64,000 nt of DNA from Robertmurraya sp047302285 (GCF_047302285.1 NZ_CP154845.1:2294001-2358000), one strand, 5' to 3'; positions 6,831 through 17,397 are shown, counted from the first letter of the stretch. Notes: a model not told the origin generated them from the sequence alone. Program-made: numbers and translations.

Positions 6831-8744
6831 TTGCAGCAATATAAAGAAGATATGTCATTAGCAAAATACTTATTTCACCATGGGCAGAATTTCCGTGCAT
6901 ATGATTATTTAGGTTCTCATTTTACAGAAAATAATGAAAAGTCAGGCTTTGTTTTTCGTGTTTGGGCACCAAATGCTGAATCTGTTTCAGTTGTAGGGGA
7001 TTTCAATCAATGGAATCATCAGTCCCATCCAATGGAAAAGGAAACTGAAGAAGGAATATGGGAGCTTTTTATTGATGGATTGGAGGAATACTCGTTATAT
7101 AAGTTCGCCATTTTGACAAAAGATGGACGTATACTTTTTAAAGCTGACCCATATGCATTTCATAGTGAAACGAAGGAACAGACTGCTTCTTTTACGTACC
7201 GCTTCGAAAATAAATTTTCATGGACTGACGAGGATTGGCAAAGGGTGAAAGAAAAGCAAAATATTTATGAGAGTCCGCTCAATATTTACGAAGTACACTT
7301 AGGATCATGGATGAGAACAGATGATGATCAGTATTTAAATTATCGAATGATGGCTAATCGTCTTATTCCATATGTGAAAAAAATGGGTTATACCCATCTA
7401 GAGCTTCTTCCTTTAACTGAACATCCATATGACCTTTCCTGGGGTTACCAAGTTTGCGGGTATTATAGTGTGACATCGAGATTTGGAAAACCAGAGGATT
7501 TCATGTATTTTGTTAATCTGGCTCATGAGCATGGAATAGGGATCATTATGGATTGGGTTCCCGCTCACTTTCCTAAGGATGCCCACGGATTATATGAATT
7601 TGATGGTCAGCCTTTATATGAGTATCAAGACCCTTATAAGCAGGAACATAAGCAATGGGGAACAAGAATATTCGATTTTGGGAGAAAAGAAGTTCGCGCT
7701 TTCTTAATCTCTAATGCCCTCTTTTGGATGGAGAAATTCCATATTGATGGTATACGTGTTGATGCCGTTGCTTCCATGCTTTATTTGAATTACAACAAGG
7801 AAGACGGTGAATGGAAACCGAATATATATGGAGGAGATGGAAATCTCGAAGCGATTGAATTCATTAAAGAGTTAAATCATACTGTACTTACAAACTTCCC
7901 TCACAATTTGATGATAGCAGAAGAATCAACAGCCTGGCCTGGTGTTACACTCCCCCCATCCTTCGACGGTTTAGGATTTAATTTTAAATGGAATATGGGC
8001 TGGATGAATGATGTTTTATCTTATATTAAAGTCGATCCAATCGCACGCCAATATCATCAAGACAAATTAACTTTTCCAATTATGTATGCTTGTGAAGAAA
8101 ATTTCATATTACCGATCTCTCATGATGAAGTGGTCCATGGTAAACATTCGTTATTAGATAAAATGCCAGGAGAATACCATGAAAAATTTGCTGGTGTACG
8201 AAGTTTTCTTCTATATATGCTTTGTCATCCCGGCAAGAAACTGACGTTTATGGGTGCTGAAATTGGCCAATTCGTAGAATGGAATTGTGAAAAATCGATT
8301 GAATGGTTCCTATTAAAATATGAATCCCATAAAAAACTACAGCATTTTTTTAGTGAGGCCAATCACTTTTACTTACAGAATTCCCCTCTATGGGAATTAG
8401 ATTGTTATCAAGATGGGTTCAAATGGATTTGCCATAATGATCATTATCGAAATATATTAGCCTTTCGACGAATCGATAAAGAAGGAAAAGATTTGATTAT
8501 TATTGTCAATTTTTCTCCAGTAATATGGGAGGATTATTTTGTAGGAGTTCCAAAAAAAGGAAACTATAAAGAAATTTTTAATACTGATTTGAAAAAATTT
8601 GGTGGTTCAGGTATTCGGAATCGAAAACAACTAGGAACGAAAGATGAGCAGATGCATGGGTATGAGCAATATATTTCTATTACTTTACCACCCTTAACAA
8701 CACTTGTTTTCCAACATGTCGAGCGGAATAAAGTGAAAATTTAG
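6831..8744 (+). CDS. glgB: 1,4-alpha-glucan branching enzyme
   Basis: Introduces alpha-1,6 branches into glycogen. An N-terminal CBM48-like domain (VWAPNAESVSVVGDFNQW) precedes a GH13 barrel holding the nucleophile in GIRVDAV, the acid/base Glu in AEEST and the HDEVVHG motif, then a C-terminal beta domain. The 637-residue length is normal for Bacillus GlgB. The start is TTG 6831 with GGAG nine bases upstream; no ATG fits better. It is the first gene of an operon in the order B-C-D-A-P, as in B. subtilis. Confidence 0.96.
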   Translation: MQQYKEDMSLAKYLFHHGQNFRAYDYLGSHFTENNEKSGFVFRVWAPNAESVSVVGDFNQWNHQSHPMEKETEEGIWELFIDGLEEYSLYKFAILTKDGRILFKADPYAFHSETKEQTASFTYRFENKFSWTDEDWQRVKEKQNIYESPLNIYEVHLGSWMRTDDDQYLNYRMMANRLIPYVKKMGYTHLELLPLTEHPYDLSWGYQVCGYYSVTSRFGKPEDFMYFVNLAHEHGIGIIMDWVPAHFPKDAHGLYEFDGQPLYEYQDPYKQEHKQWGTRIFDFGRKEVRAFLISNALFWMEKFHIDGIRVDAVASMLYLNYNKEDGEWKPNIYGGDGNLEAIEFIKELNHTVLTNFPHNLMIAEESTAWPGVTLPPSFDGLGFNFKWNMGWMNDVLSYIKVDPIARQYHQDKLTFPIMYACEENFILPISHDEVVHGKHSLLDKMPGEYHEKFAGVRSFLLYMLCHPGKKLTFMGAEIGQFVEWNCEKSIEWFLLKYESHKKLQHFFSEANHFYLQNSPLWELDCYQDGFKWICHNDHYRNILAFRRIDKEGKDLIIIVNFSPVIWEDYFVGVPKKGNYKEIFNTDLKKFGGSGIRNRKQLGTKDEQMHGYEQYISITLPPLTTLVFQHVERNKVKI

Positions 8745-8767
8745 GAAAAGGAAAGGGGAAGGGAAAT

Positions 8768-10057
8768 ATGTTTCGAAAGAAAAAATGTGTAGCGATGCTC
8801 CTTGCTGGAGGGCAAGGAAGTAGATTATATGTTCTCACGAAGCAAATTGCAAAACCTGCAGTGCATTTTGGAGGGAAATATCGCATTATCGATTTTACCC
8901 TTTCAAACTGTATTAATTCTGGAATTGATACGGTTGGTGTTTTAACTCAATATCAACCGCTTGAACTGAACGATTATATTGATAATGGAGAACCTTGGGA
9001 TCTTGATCGGACATACGGTGGTGTCCATGTCCTTCCCCCATATCAAGGAGTACAAGGTGGAGACTGGTACAAAGGGACAGCGAATGCTATCTATCAAAAT
9101 ATGAATTTCATTGATCGCTATAAACCTGAATATGTGATTATTTTGTCAGGGGATCATATTTACAAGATGGATTATAGTAAAATGCTGGACTATCATATTG
9201 AAAAAAATGCCGACTGTACAATTGCTACTCTTTCCGTTCCTTTTGAGGAAGCAAGTCGTTTCGGTATAACAAATACGTATGATGATGGAAGGATCTATGA
9301 ATTCGAGGAGAAACCAGCAGTCCCAAAAAGTAATATGGCTTCGATGGGCGTCTATATTTTTAAGAAAGAAGCGCTGTATCGTTATTTAACAGAAGATGAG
9401 AAGGATGAGTACTCTTCGAAAGATTTTGGTAAAAATGTCATCCCTTCTATGCTGCTTGGAGGAGAGAGATTATTTGCATATCCGTTTCAAGGGTATTGGA
9501 AGGACGTCGGGACATTACAATCTTTATGGGAAGCAAATATGGATCTATTAGGTACAAATCCTAAGCTTGATTTAAATGACCATAAATGGAAAATCAGCTA
9601 TCGTCATTATCCAGACCACCCTCACTATATAGGTCATGGAGCAAAGGTGACGAACAGCGTCATTGCAGAAGGGTGTGAGATTCATGGTACGGTTGAAAAC
9701 TCGGTCCTCTTTAGTGGTGTCACTGTTGAGAAGGGGGCAGTGGTGAGGGATAGTGTTGTGATGAGTAATACCGATATTAAAGAAGGGGCATCGGTACTTT
9801 ACAGTATTGTCGATGTTGGTGTTCAAGTAGGAAGAAATGTGAAAATTGGCGAGGATAAGTTGTCCGAAGGAGAATTAACGGTATTAGGTAGTGGTGTGAG
9901 GGTAAAGGAAAATACATTTATCCATAGTGGTGAGATTATCGATAGCAATATGTATTTAAAGTATTTAGAAAAACCTTTTTCAAAAGGCTTCGCCATCACA
10001 AGAAAAACGGAAGGTGCCATTCATGCTAATTTAATTGAAAGAGAGGCTATCGAATGA
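8768..10057 (+). CDS. glgC: Glucose-1-phosphate adenylyltransferase, catalytic subunit
   Basis: Makes ADP-glucose, the committed step of bacterial glycogen synthesis. The nucleotide-binding loop GGQGSRL is at residues 14-20, GDHIYKMDY carries the catalytic Asp, and EEKP contacts glucose-1-phosphate. A left-handed beta-helix of hexapeptide repeats fills the C-terminus. The family usually reads GSRLxPLT after the loop; here it is GSRLYVLT. The stop overlaps the glgD ATG (ATGA), coupling the two subunits as in Bacillus, where GlgC-GlgD form a heterotetramer. Confidence 0.96.
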   Translation: MFRKKKCVAMLLAGGQGSRLYVLTKQIAKPAVHFGGKYRIIDFTLSNCINSGIDTVGVLTQYQPLELNDYIDNGEPWDLDRTYGGVHVLPPYQGVQGGDWYKGTANAIYQNMNFIDRYKPEYVIILSGDHIYKMDYSKMLDYHIEKNADCTIATLSVPFEEASRFGITNTYDDGRIYEFEEKPAVPKSNMASMGVYIFKKEALYRYLTEDEKDEYSSKDFGKNVIPSMLLGGERLFAYPFQGYWKDVGTLQSLWEANMDLLGTNPKLDLNDHKWKISYRHYPDHPHYIGHGAKVTNSVIAEGCEIHGTVENSVLFSGVTVEKGAVVRDSVVMSNTDIKEGASVLYSIVDVGVQVGRNVKIGEDKLSEGELTVLGSGVRVKENTFIHSGEIIDSNMYLKYLEKPFSKGFAITRKTEGAIHANLIEREAIE

Positions 10058-11172
10058 ACGCAGTAGGGATTGTCTTTTCTAATATTGGCGATAAGCATGT
10101 ACCAGAAATTACAAAGAAACGAATCATGGCTTCAGTCCCTTTTGGAGGAAGGTATCGACTCATTGACTTTGTCCTTTCGAACATGACCAATTCAGGAATC
10201 AATAAAATCGGAATTATTACAAAAAGAAATTACCAGAATTTAATGGATCACATCGGAACCGGGAAAGCTTGGGATTTGGCACGAAAAAGAGGAGGTATTC
10301 GTGTCATTCAACCATACGGGGATGATTCTGACGGTCTTATTCCAATCGATAATCGATTAGATACATTAAAGGGGATCATGTACTATCTGGATAAAACGGA
10401 TGAAAAATACGTTATCTTATCTGATTGTGATGTCGTTTGTAATTTATCATATGCAGACATTCTTAAAAATCATATTGACCATCATGCAGATGTAACGGTT
10501 TTATATAAAAGAAGTAGCGAATATGCTATCTGGAAGGGAAATCGGACCGTATTTGAAATGGATGAGAATCAGCGGATCATAAAGGTAAAGGATGCGGCGC
10601 ATACAAAAAAAGGGGAAGCTCTTTTTTTAGGGACGATGATCATTCAAAAAGACTTTTTAAAGCGCCATATTATGCAAGCCGTGAATTACGGTTACAAAAG
10701 AATAATTGATTATTGTGGAGATCATTCAGCAGACTTTACGATAAGAGGGGTAGAATTTAAAGAATATTCAGAATACGTAGACTCGTTAGAAAGTTATTTA
10801 AAATGTAATTTAGATCTTTTAAATCTTTCGGTACGCGAAGATCTCTTCCGTAAAGTATATCGTCCTATTTATACAAGTGTAAATGATTCTTCCCCGACCA
10901 AATACGGTGCAAATGCAGTTGTTGAGAACTCAATTATCGCAGATGGCTGCATCATAAATGGGACTGTCAAAAATTCTGTTATTTTTCGAGGTGTAAAGAT
11001 TAAAAGCGGGGCAACAGTCAGTAACAGTATTATTATGCAAGATAGCGAAATTGGCATCAATGCCACATTAAATCACATCGTTACCGATAAAAATGTAATA
11101 ATTGGGGAAAATCGAATGTTATGCGGGCACCAAACACATCCTTTTTATATTGACAAAGGTGCTATTATATAA
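10054..11172 (+). CDS. glgD: Glucose-1-phosphate adenylyltransferase, GlgD subunit
   Basis: Paralogue of GlgC with the same nucleotidyltransferase and beta-helix layout. The N-terminal loop is degenerate (the GGxGxRL phosphate-binding motif is absent and replaced by SNIGDKH), as is typical of the non-catalytic or modulatory GlgD subunit. It has 372 residues and overlaps glgC by 4 bp. Its role is to raise GlgC activity in the complex; this is known for Bacillus and Geobacillus GlgCD. Confidence 0.94.
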   Translation: MNAVGIVFSNIGDKHVPEITKKRIMASVPFGGRYRLIDFVLSNMTNSGINKIGIITKRNYQNLMDHIGTGKAWDLARKRGGIRVIQPYGDDSDGLIPIDNRLDTLKGIMYYLDKTDEKYVILSDCDVVCNLSYADILKNHIDHHADVTVLYKRSSEYAIWKGNRTVFEMDENQRIIKVKDAAHTKKGEALFLGTMIIQKDFLKRHIMQAVNYGYKRIIDYCGDHSADFTIRGVEFKEYSEYVDSLESYLKCNLDLLNLSVREDLFRKVYRPIYTSVNDSSPTKYGANAVVENSIIADGCIINGTVKNSVIFRGVKIKSGATVSNSIIMQDSEIGINATLNHIVTDKNVIIGENRMLCGHQTHPFYIDKGAII

Positions 11173-11209
11173 ATCTCAAAAAATTAAAATCCTTTGGTGG
11201 TGAAGGAAA

Positions 11210-12814
11210 ATGAGCAAGCAGGAAATCATTGATAAAAACGGAGTGACGGTCGATAGAGACGTCAGTTGGCAAATAAAAATCGTCAATGAAAGATTAATAG
11301 ATAATGACTCGGTTAAAATCCCATCTAAAAAAGTGGGGGTAAATTCAATCGATCTTTCTATGGAAGATCGATCTGGAAAGGATAAAACGAATATCCTGAT
11401 TGCTGCTTCTGAAGCAGCACCATTTTTTGTTACAGGTGGTCTTGGGGAGGTAATCGGTTCACTCCCTAAAGCGATTATGAAGGAAGATAGTCATCACTTT
11501 GACATACGTGTTGTTTTACCACTGTATGAAACCATTCGTCCTGAGGATAGAAGTCAGTTAGAATTTCTTGGCCATTTTGATGTTTCTTTATCATGGAGAA
11601 AACAGTATTGTGGCGTTTTTAAAATGGAGAAAAATGGAGTTGTTTATTATTTTATTGACAATGAGTTTTATTTTAGAAGAACGGTTCCTTATGGATATGG
11701 GGATGATGGTGAACGGTTTGCCTTTTTTAGCAAAGCTGTGTTAGAAAGCATCCATTTGATGGATTTTAAGCCGACCATTATACATTGTCACGATTGGCAA
11801 ACAGCATTAATTCCTGTATACCTTCATTTTACCCATCATGATTTACAGTTGAAATCACTTTTTACGATCCACAATATTGAATACCAAGGGAAAAGTGATT
11901 TAAACATGATCGAAGATATCATCGGCTTACCAAAAGAAGCTCTTGGAATTCTTGAATATAGAGGGGCAGTTAATCTAATGAAGGCTGCCATTGAAACGGC
12001 CCATCAAGTTAATACCGTTAGTCCGAATTATGCGTCCGAATTGAAATATGATTATTTCGCAAAAGGCTTAGCTTCAATCATCCAGAGGAATGAGCATAAG
12101 ATGGTTGGAATATTAAATGGAATCGATACAGAGCTGTATGATCCAAAAACCGATTCTGCTATTTTCACAAACTTTGATAAAGATTCCATTGAAAAAAAGA
12201 AGGAAAATAAAGTTCAATTACAAAAACTTGTCAATCTTCCAAGCGATGAAAAAGTTCCGTTAATTGCCATTGTAAGCAGACTTGTCTCCCATAAAGGGCT
12301 TGATTTAATTACGGCTATGATGGAGAAATTGATGAATGAACATGTTCAAGTAGTTGTTTTAGGGATTGGTGAAAGAAAATATGAGGATTATTTTAGATGG
12401 CTTCAGGATCAGTACCAAGGTAAGGTTGCATCACTCATTAGCTTTAATCAAGATTTAGCAAGAAAAATCTATGCAGGTGCAGACTTTTTCTTAATGCCAT
12501 CTCAAAGTGAACCTTGTGGGTTAGCGCAAATGATTGCCTTAAGATATGGAACGGTTCCGATTGTTCATGCAGTAGGGGGATTACGTGATACGATTCAAGA
12601 TTGCTCAACTGGTGAAGGGAATGGTTTCGTCTTCGAGCAGTATAATGGGGACGATCTTTTTGATGCAATCTCTCGGGGGTTAAATGCTTATCGTAACGAA
12701 GAGAATTGGAATTCTCTCGTTAAATGGGTAATGAATTTAGATTATAGCTGGGAAAAATCGGCGAAGGAATATGAAAAATTATATTTAGACTTAAATGAAA
12801 TATATGTGATGTGA
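11210..12814 (+). CDS. glgA: Glycogen synthase (GT5) with altered KxGGL motif
   Basis: ADP-glucose-dependent alpha-1,4-glucan synthase of GT-B fold. CHDWQTA, TIHNIEYQG, NGIDTE and the C-terminal SEPCGLAQMIALRYG motif identify GT5. Two oddities are visible. About 60 residues of extra charged sequence precede the first Rossmann strand (ILIAASEAAPFF). The near-invariant lysine of the KxGGL loop is valine: FFVTGGLGEV where relatives have K-T/S-GGL-A/G-DV. In E. coli GlgA this lysine (K15) helps bind ADP-glucose. RBS GGTGG precedes ATG 11210 at normal spacing. The enzyme may have altered substrate affinity. Confidence 0.92.
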   Translation: MSKQEIIDKNGVTVDRDVSWQIKIVNERLIDNDSVKIPSKKVGVNSIDLSMEDRSGKDKTNILIAASEAAPFFVTGGLGEVIGSLPKAIMKEDSHHFDIRVVLPLYETIRPEDRSQLEFLGHFDVSLSWRKQYCGVFKMEKNGVVYYFIDNEFYFRRTVPYGYGDDGERFAFFSKAVLESIHLMDFKPTIIHCHDWQTALIPVYLHFTHHDLQLKSLFTIHNIEYQGKSDLNMIEDIIGLPKEALGILEYRGAVNLMKAAIETAHQVNTVSPNYASELKYDYFAKGLASIIQRNEHKMVGILNGIDTELYDPKTDSAIFTNFDKDSIEKKKENKVQLQKLVNLPSDEKVPLIAIVSRLVSHKGLDLITAMMEKLMNEHVQVVVLGIGERKYEDYFRWLQDQYQGKVASLISFNQDLARKIYAGADFFLMPSQSEPCGLAQMIALRYGTVPIVHAVGGLRDTIQDCSTGEGNGFVFEQYNGDDLFDAISRGLNAYRNEENWNSLVKWVMNLDYSWEKSAKEYEKLYLDLNEIYVM

Positions 12815-12976
12815 GCCTGTATGTAGTTTAATGCACTTTGAAAAGGGGAATGGATATCACAATCTTAACTAAAAATAGCGTTTGTTCAAGGAGATATTTC
12901 GCTAAAGTTTGTATGGCCTGGCCTGTAATAGACATCGCCTTAAATTATAAAACCCGTTTTGACAGGAGGTATCTCC

Positions 12977-15400
12977 ATGGAAAACAACATGACAAAAGAA
13001 GAATTAAGTACGATTATTCGAAGTAAATTATCGAGGCATTATGGAATATCGACAACAGAAGCTGATCGTGCTCAAATGTATAAAAGCTGTGCTCGAACGG
13101 TTCTTGAATTGTTATCGGAAAAACGTACAAAATTTAACCAAAAAATCAAAGAGAATGAATCAAAGAAAGTATATTACCTATGCATGGAATTTCTAGTCGG
13201 TCGCTCCCTTAAAAACAATTTGTATAATCTGGGGATTGAAGAGACGTTCCGTGAAGTTCTAGAAGATTGGGATTTTGAACTAGAAGACCTCTATAATGAA
13301 GAGCCGGATCCAGGGTTAGGAAATGGAGGCCTTGGCCGGTTGGCTTCCTGTTTTATGGATTCTTTAGCCACTCTCGAGTATCCAGCAATGGGGTATTCGA
13401 TTTGCTATGAATACGGGCTTTTTAAACAGAAAATCGTTGATGGTTGGCAAATGGAGCTCCCAGATATTTGGCTGCCTGGGGGCCATGTTTGGCTCAATCA
13501 ACGTAATGACCTCGTTTGTCATGTTCGCTTTAACGGTCATGTAGAGGAAAACTGGACAGATGAAGGATTACAGGTAAAGCATCTTAATTATGATGAAATC
13601 GAAGCTGTTCCATACGATTTAATGATTTCTGGTGCGGATTCAGAAGGAGTTTCCATATTAAGGTTATGGCGTGCGAGAGATTTAAATAATTTTGACATGG
13701 GTTCATTTGCAAGTGGTGATTATGATCGGGCGATGACGGAAAAAATGAATGCGGAACTGATTTGCAAAGTGTTATATCCGTCTGATAACCATTTTGAAGG
13801 AAAGACATTACGATTAAAACAACAGTATTTTCTTGTCTCTGCAACGATTCAAGATATTATCTCAGAGCATTTACAACAATATGGAACATTAGACAACTTT
13901 AGCGAAAAAGTGGCGATCCATGTAAATGATACACATCCTGCTCTATGTATCCCAGAATTAATGCGTATTCTTCTTGATGAGTATCATTACAGTTGGCAAA
14001 AGGCTTATCAAATCGTGAAGAAGTCCGTTAGCTATACGAATCATACCGTTTTGTCAGAAGCGCTTGAAAGATGGCCAGAAGATTTAATTAAAGGGCAATT
14101 ACCAAGAATCTATGGAATTATTAAAGGCTTGAATGAAAACTATTGTCAAGAATTATGGAAACGGTATCCGGGAGATTGGGATAAAATTGAGCGGATGGCG
14201 ATTATTAGTCATGGCCAAATTAGGATGGCAAATTTATGTGTCATTGGCTCATCTCATGTAAATGGTGTATCAAAGCTTCATTCTGATATCTTGAAGAAGC
14301 AAGTCTTCTCTGATTACTATCAAGTCGAAGCGAAAAAATTCGCCAGTGTAACGAATGGTATTGCTCATCGGAGATGGCTTTGTCAGTCTAATCCACGCTT
14401 AGGACAGCTTTTAGACGAATGCATTGGAACTGGATATAAAAAAGATGCTAGTCAACTTGGGAGTTTTCGAGATTTTTATGGAGACAAGGGCGTCCTAGAA
14501 CAATTACAATCGATTAAATTAGCGAATAAAATTCGATTTGCTAATCGAATGCAAAATAAAGGTGTGACCATTGATCCTGAGTCTATCTTCGTCGTCCAGG
14601 CAAAGAGACTACATGAATATAAACGACAATTGCTTAATGCATTAAGAATTATTTCAATCTATTTAGATTTAAAAGAGAATCCTAATTTAAATATACCTCC
14701 GCAAACATTTCTTTTTGCAGCGAAGGCAGCGCCTGGTTACTATACGGCCAAAGAAGTGATACGTCTAATTTGGCATTTAAGTGCCCATATTGAAAAAGAT
14801 GCTACGATTCGGGAAAAAATCCGTGTGGTCTTTTTAGAAAATTATGATGTCACGATGGCAGAAAGTTTATTACCCGCAGCTGAGGTTAGTGAGCAAATTT
14901 CTTTGGCGGGTAAGGAAGCAAGCGGGACCGGTAATATGAAAATGATGATTAATGGCGCCCTAACGATTGGGACAATGGATGGGGCAAACGTGGAAATTCA
15001 TGAAGCAGTTGGAAAAGATAATATCTTCATTTTTGGTATGACTGCAGAAGAAGTGGAAAGGAAATGGAAGGAAGGTTATGCGGCTTCCTCTTATTATCAT
15101 AATAATGAAAAGATCCATAAAGTCGTCGATTCCTTACGTCATGGATTTAATGGAGAATCGTTTGAATCCATTTATCGATATTTATTGGTAGGAGACTATG
15201 GAATCGGGGATCCATATATGTGTCTTGCTGACTTTCAGGACTATCTAGATGTTTATCAACAACTGTTAGAAGAGTATAGCGATCCAATTAGATGGAATCA
15301 AATATCATTGATGAATATTGCTGGTGCTGAGCGTTTTGCTGCAGACAGGAGCATACAAGAATATACGAAGCAAATATGGAACATTCTTACTCTCGTATGA
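12977..15400 (+). CDS. glgP: Glycogen phosphorylase
   Basis: PLP-dependent GT35 enzyme releasing glucose-1-phosphate from glycogen. EEPDPGLGNGGLGRLASC forms part of the active site, and GTGNMKMMINGA holds the PLP lysine. The start is ATG 12977, with a near-perfect AGGAGGT seven bases upstream; a TTG at 12959 would lie before this RBS. The resulting 807 residues are normal. A 160-nt gap from glgA contains no other convincing gene. Confidence 0.96.
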   Translation: MENNMTKEELSTIIRSKLSRHYGISTTEADRAQMYKSCARTVLELLSEKRTKFNQKIKENESKKVYYLCMEFLVGRSLKNNLYNLGIEETFREVLEDWDFELEDLYNEEPDPGLGNGGLGRLASCFMDSLATLEYPAMGYSICYEYGLFKQKIVDGWQMELPDIWLPGGHVWLNQRNDLVCHVRFNGHVEENWTDEGLQVKHLNYDEIEAVPYDLMISGADSEGVSILRLWRARDLNNFDMGSFASGDYDRAMTEKMNAELICKVLYPSDNHFEGKTLRLKQQYFLVSATIQDIISEHLQQYGTLDNFSEKVAIHVNDTHPALCIPELMRILLDEYHYSWQKAYQIVKKSVSYTNHTVLSEALERWPEDLIKGQLPRIYGIIKGLNENYCQELWKRYPGDWDKIERMAIISHGQIRMANLCVIGSSHVNGVSKLHSDILKKQVFSDYYQVEAKKFASVTNGIAHRRWLCQSNPRLGQLLDECIGTGYKKDASQLGSFRDFYGDKGVLEQLQSIKLANKIRFANRMQNKGVTIDPESIFVVQAKRLHEYKRQLLNALRIISIYLDLKENPNLNIPPQTFLFAAKAAPGYYTAKEVIRLIWHLSAHIEKDATIREKIRVVFLENYDVTMAESLLPAAEVSEQISLAGKEASGTGNMKMMINGALTIGTMDGANVEIHEAVGKDNIFIFGMTAEEVERKWKEGYAASSYYHNNEKIHKVVDSLRHGFNGESFESIYRYLLVGDYGIGDPYMCLADFQDYLDVYQQLLEEYSDPIRWNQISLMNIAGAERFAADRSIQEYTKQIWNILTLV

Positions 15401-15461
15401 CCTGATTCTCACAATACGAGAAAGACAGGAATGTACAGCAAAGAAATAAGGAGCTGTCAAT

Positions 15462-17309
15462 GTGATAGAGCAAATCTGTTCACGATTTAAGGAAGGTAAT
15501 TTTCGTGATCCAACTGGTGCTGTACCAACTCAATCGGCGATAGAGTTTGAGATTGAAATCCCTCGTACTTTTCAATTAAAGAGTGTTTTTCTCGTCTTGA
15601 TTAACGATGAAACCAATCATTATCAATATTTGAAAATGATTTGGGACGGAATAATCCGAGGAAAAGATGTTTATACCACAACGATAAACGTCAACCAGCA
15701 GGGACTTAACTGGTACTACTTTCAATTGGAAACCATTTCAGACACTTTTTATGTTGGGAAAAAAGGGAAGTCCATATTGGTATTAGACGAAGAGCCTCCT
15801 TCTTGGCAGTTAACGGTATATGATCATCAATTCAATACACCCGATTGGATTAAGGGAGGCCTTATTTATCATATTTTCGTGGACCGCTTTGCTCGAGTAG
15901 GGTATCCTCCTACAAAGGAAAATGTTATTTTACGAAATGATTGGGGAGGCATGCCGGTTTATCTGCCAAATGAAGAAGGAGAAATACTCAATAATGATTT
16001 CTTCGGAGGGAATTTAAAAGGTATCATTGAAAAATTGGATTATCTTAAAGAATTAGGTGTCACTTGCATTTATTTAAGTCCAATTTTTGAGGCATACTCC
16101 AATCATAAATATGACACTGGTGATTTTACTAAGATAGATTCGATGTTTGGCTCTATAGAAGATTTTCGCAAACTTTGTAAGGAAAGTAAAAATAGAGGAA
16201 TGCGAATCCTTCTGGATGGAGTTTTTAATCACACCGGCTCTAATAGTGTCTATTTTAACAAAAATGGGTCATATAACAGTATTGGAGCTTATCAGTCGAA
16301 GGAATCCCCGTATTATTCGTGGTATACCTTTTTGGAATATCCAGATAAATATGTGAGTTGGTGGGGGATTAAAACATTACCAGCAGTAAAAGAAAACGAA
16401 CCTTCTTTTTTAGACTTTATTACTGGAGGGGAAGGGATAGCGAAAAAATGGTTGAAGGAGGGAGCTTCAGGATGGAGGCTTGATGTCCTAGATGAATTAC
16501 CTGACCGCTTCATTGACTCCTTTCGTAAAGCAGTAAAAAGCCATGATGCGGATACTCTCCTAATTGGTGAGGTTTGGGAAGACGCATCCTATAAGATGTC
16601 CTATGGACACCGGCGACGCTACCTGTTAGGACAGCAAATGGATAGCATCATGAATTATCCATTCATGAATGCCATCATTCGATTTGTAAAGTATGGGGAT
16701 GCCGAGAATTTAGATGAAGTCGTCACATCGATTTTGCAAAATTATCCTCTTTGTGTCGTTCATTGCTTAATGAATATGCTTGGTACACATGATACGAAAC
16801 GAATATTAACAGCTTTAGGTGGCAAAGAATTAGATGGAACTACAAGAGAAGTGCAGGCTAGTACAGTCATGTCACAAGAGGAAAGACAGATGGCGATCGA
16901 ACTGTTAAAAATGGCAAGTTTGATTCAAATGACTTTACCAGGTGTACCATGTATTTATTATGGTGATGAAGTAGGGCTTGAAGGCTATGAAGATCCGTTT
17001 AATCGTCGCTGCTTTCCATGGGGAAAAGAGCATACAGAGTTACTTAAATGGTATCAAAAATTAGGAGTACTTCGAAAAGAATGGGATGTTTTTAAAGAAG
17101 GCAGCTATGAAACCATTTTTGCAAATGAACATGTATATATTTTTCAAAGAAAAAATGATTTTGAAAAAGTAATCGTCGGAGTAAATCGTTCGAAAAAACC
17201 ATTCCCATTAGAATTAGGAAGTCTGTATATTGATCTATTAAAGGGAACATACGTAGGAGAAAATTTTGTCTTGCCTCCTGATGAAATTTGTATTTTTGGG
17301 TTAAAATAA
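15462..17309 (+). CDS. GH13 amylopullulanase/alpha-amylase-like hydrolase
   Basis: Glycoside hydrolase family 13 enzyme. An N-terminal beta domain of about 125 residues is followed by the barrel, entered at GLIYHIFVDRFARVG. The signature regions are DGVFNHTG, GWRLDVLDEL (nucleophile Asp), LIGEVWED (acid/base Glu) and LGTHDTKR (third acidic residue). The NDFFGGNLKGIIEKLDYL block is typical of clostridial amylopullulanase-like enzymes. There is no signal peptide, so it should act on intracellular glycogen or maltodextrin. The start is GTG 15462 with AAGGAG upstream; the ATG two bases earlier hits an immediate stop. It ends the glycogen operon, supplying a debranching or trimming activity. Confidence 0.88.
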   Translation: MIEQICSRFKEGNFRDPTGAVPTQSAIEFEIEIPRTFQLKSVFLVLINDETNHYQYLKMIWDGIIRGKDVYTTTINVNQQGLNWYYFQLETISDTFYVGKKGKSILVLDEEPPSWQLTVYDHQFNTPDWIKGGLIYHIFVDRFARVGYPPTKENVILRNDWGGMPVYLPNEEGEILNNDFFGGNLKGIIEKLDYLKELGVTCIYLSPIFEAYSNHKYDTGDFTKIDSMFGSIEDFRKLCKESKNRGMRILLDGVFNHTGSNSVYFNKNGSYNSIGAYQSKESPYYSWYTFLEYPDKYVSWWGIKTLPAVKENEPSFLDFITGGEGIAKKWLKEGASGWRLDVLDELPDRFIDSFRKAVKSHDADTLLIGEVWEDASYKMSYGHRRRYLLGQQMDSIMNYPFMNAIIRFVKYGDAENLDEVVTSILQNYPLCVVHCLMNMLGTHDTKRILTALGGKELDGTTREVQASTVMSQEERQMAIELLKMASLIQMTLPGVPCIYYGDEVGLEGYEDPFNRRCFPWGKEHTELLKWYQKLGVLRKEWDVFKEGSYETIFANEHVYIFQRKNDFEKVIVGVNRSKKPFPLELGSLYIDLLKGTYVGENFVLPPDEICIFGLK

Positions 17310-17315
17310 TAGATG

Positions 17316-17347
17316 AAATCCTTCGGTCATTTGATCGAAGGATTTTT
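17316..17347 (+). terminator. Terminator of glycogen operon
   Basis: AAATCCTTCG pairs with CGAAGGATTT and is followed by T residues. Confidence 0.85.
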
Positions 17348-17397
17348 ACGTTTAATAACATAGAAAAGCGAAAAATTATCTCTATATATGACATTTA

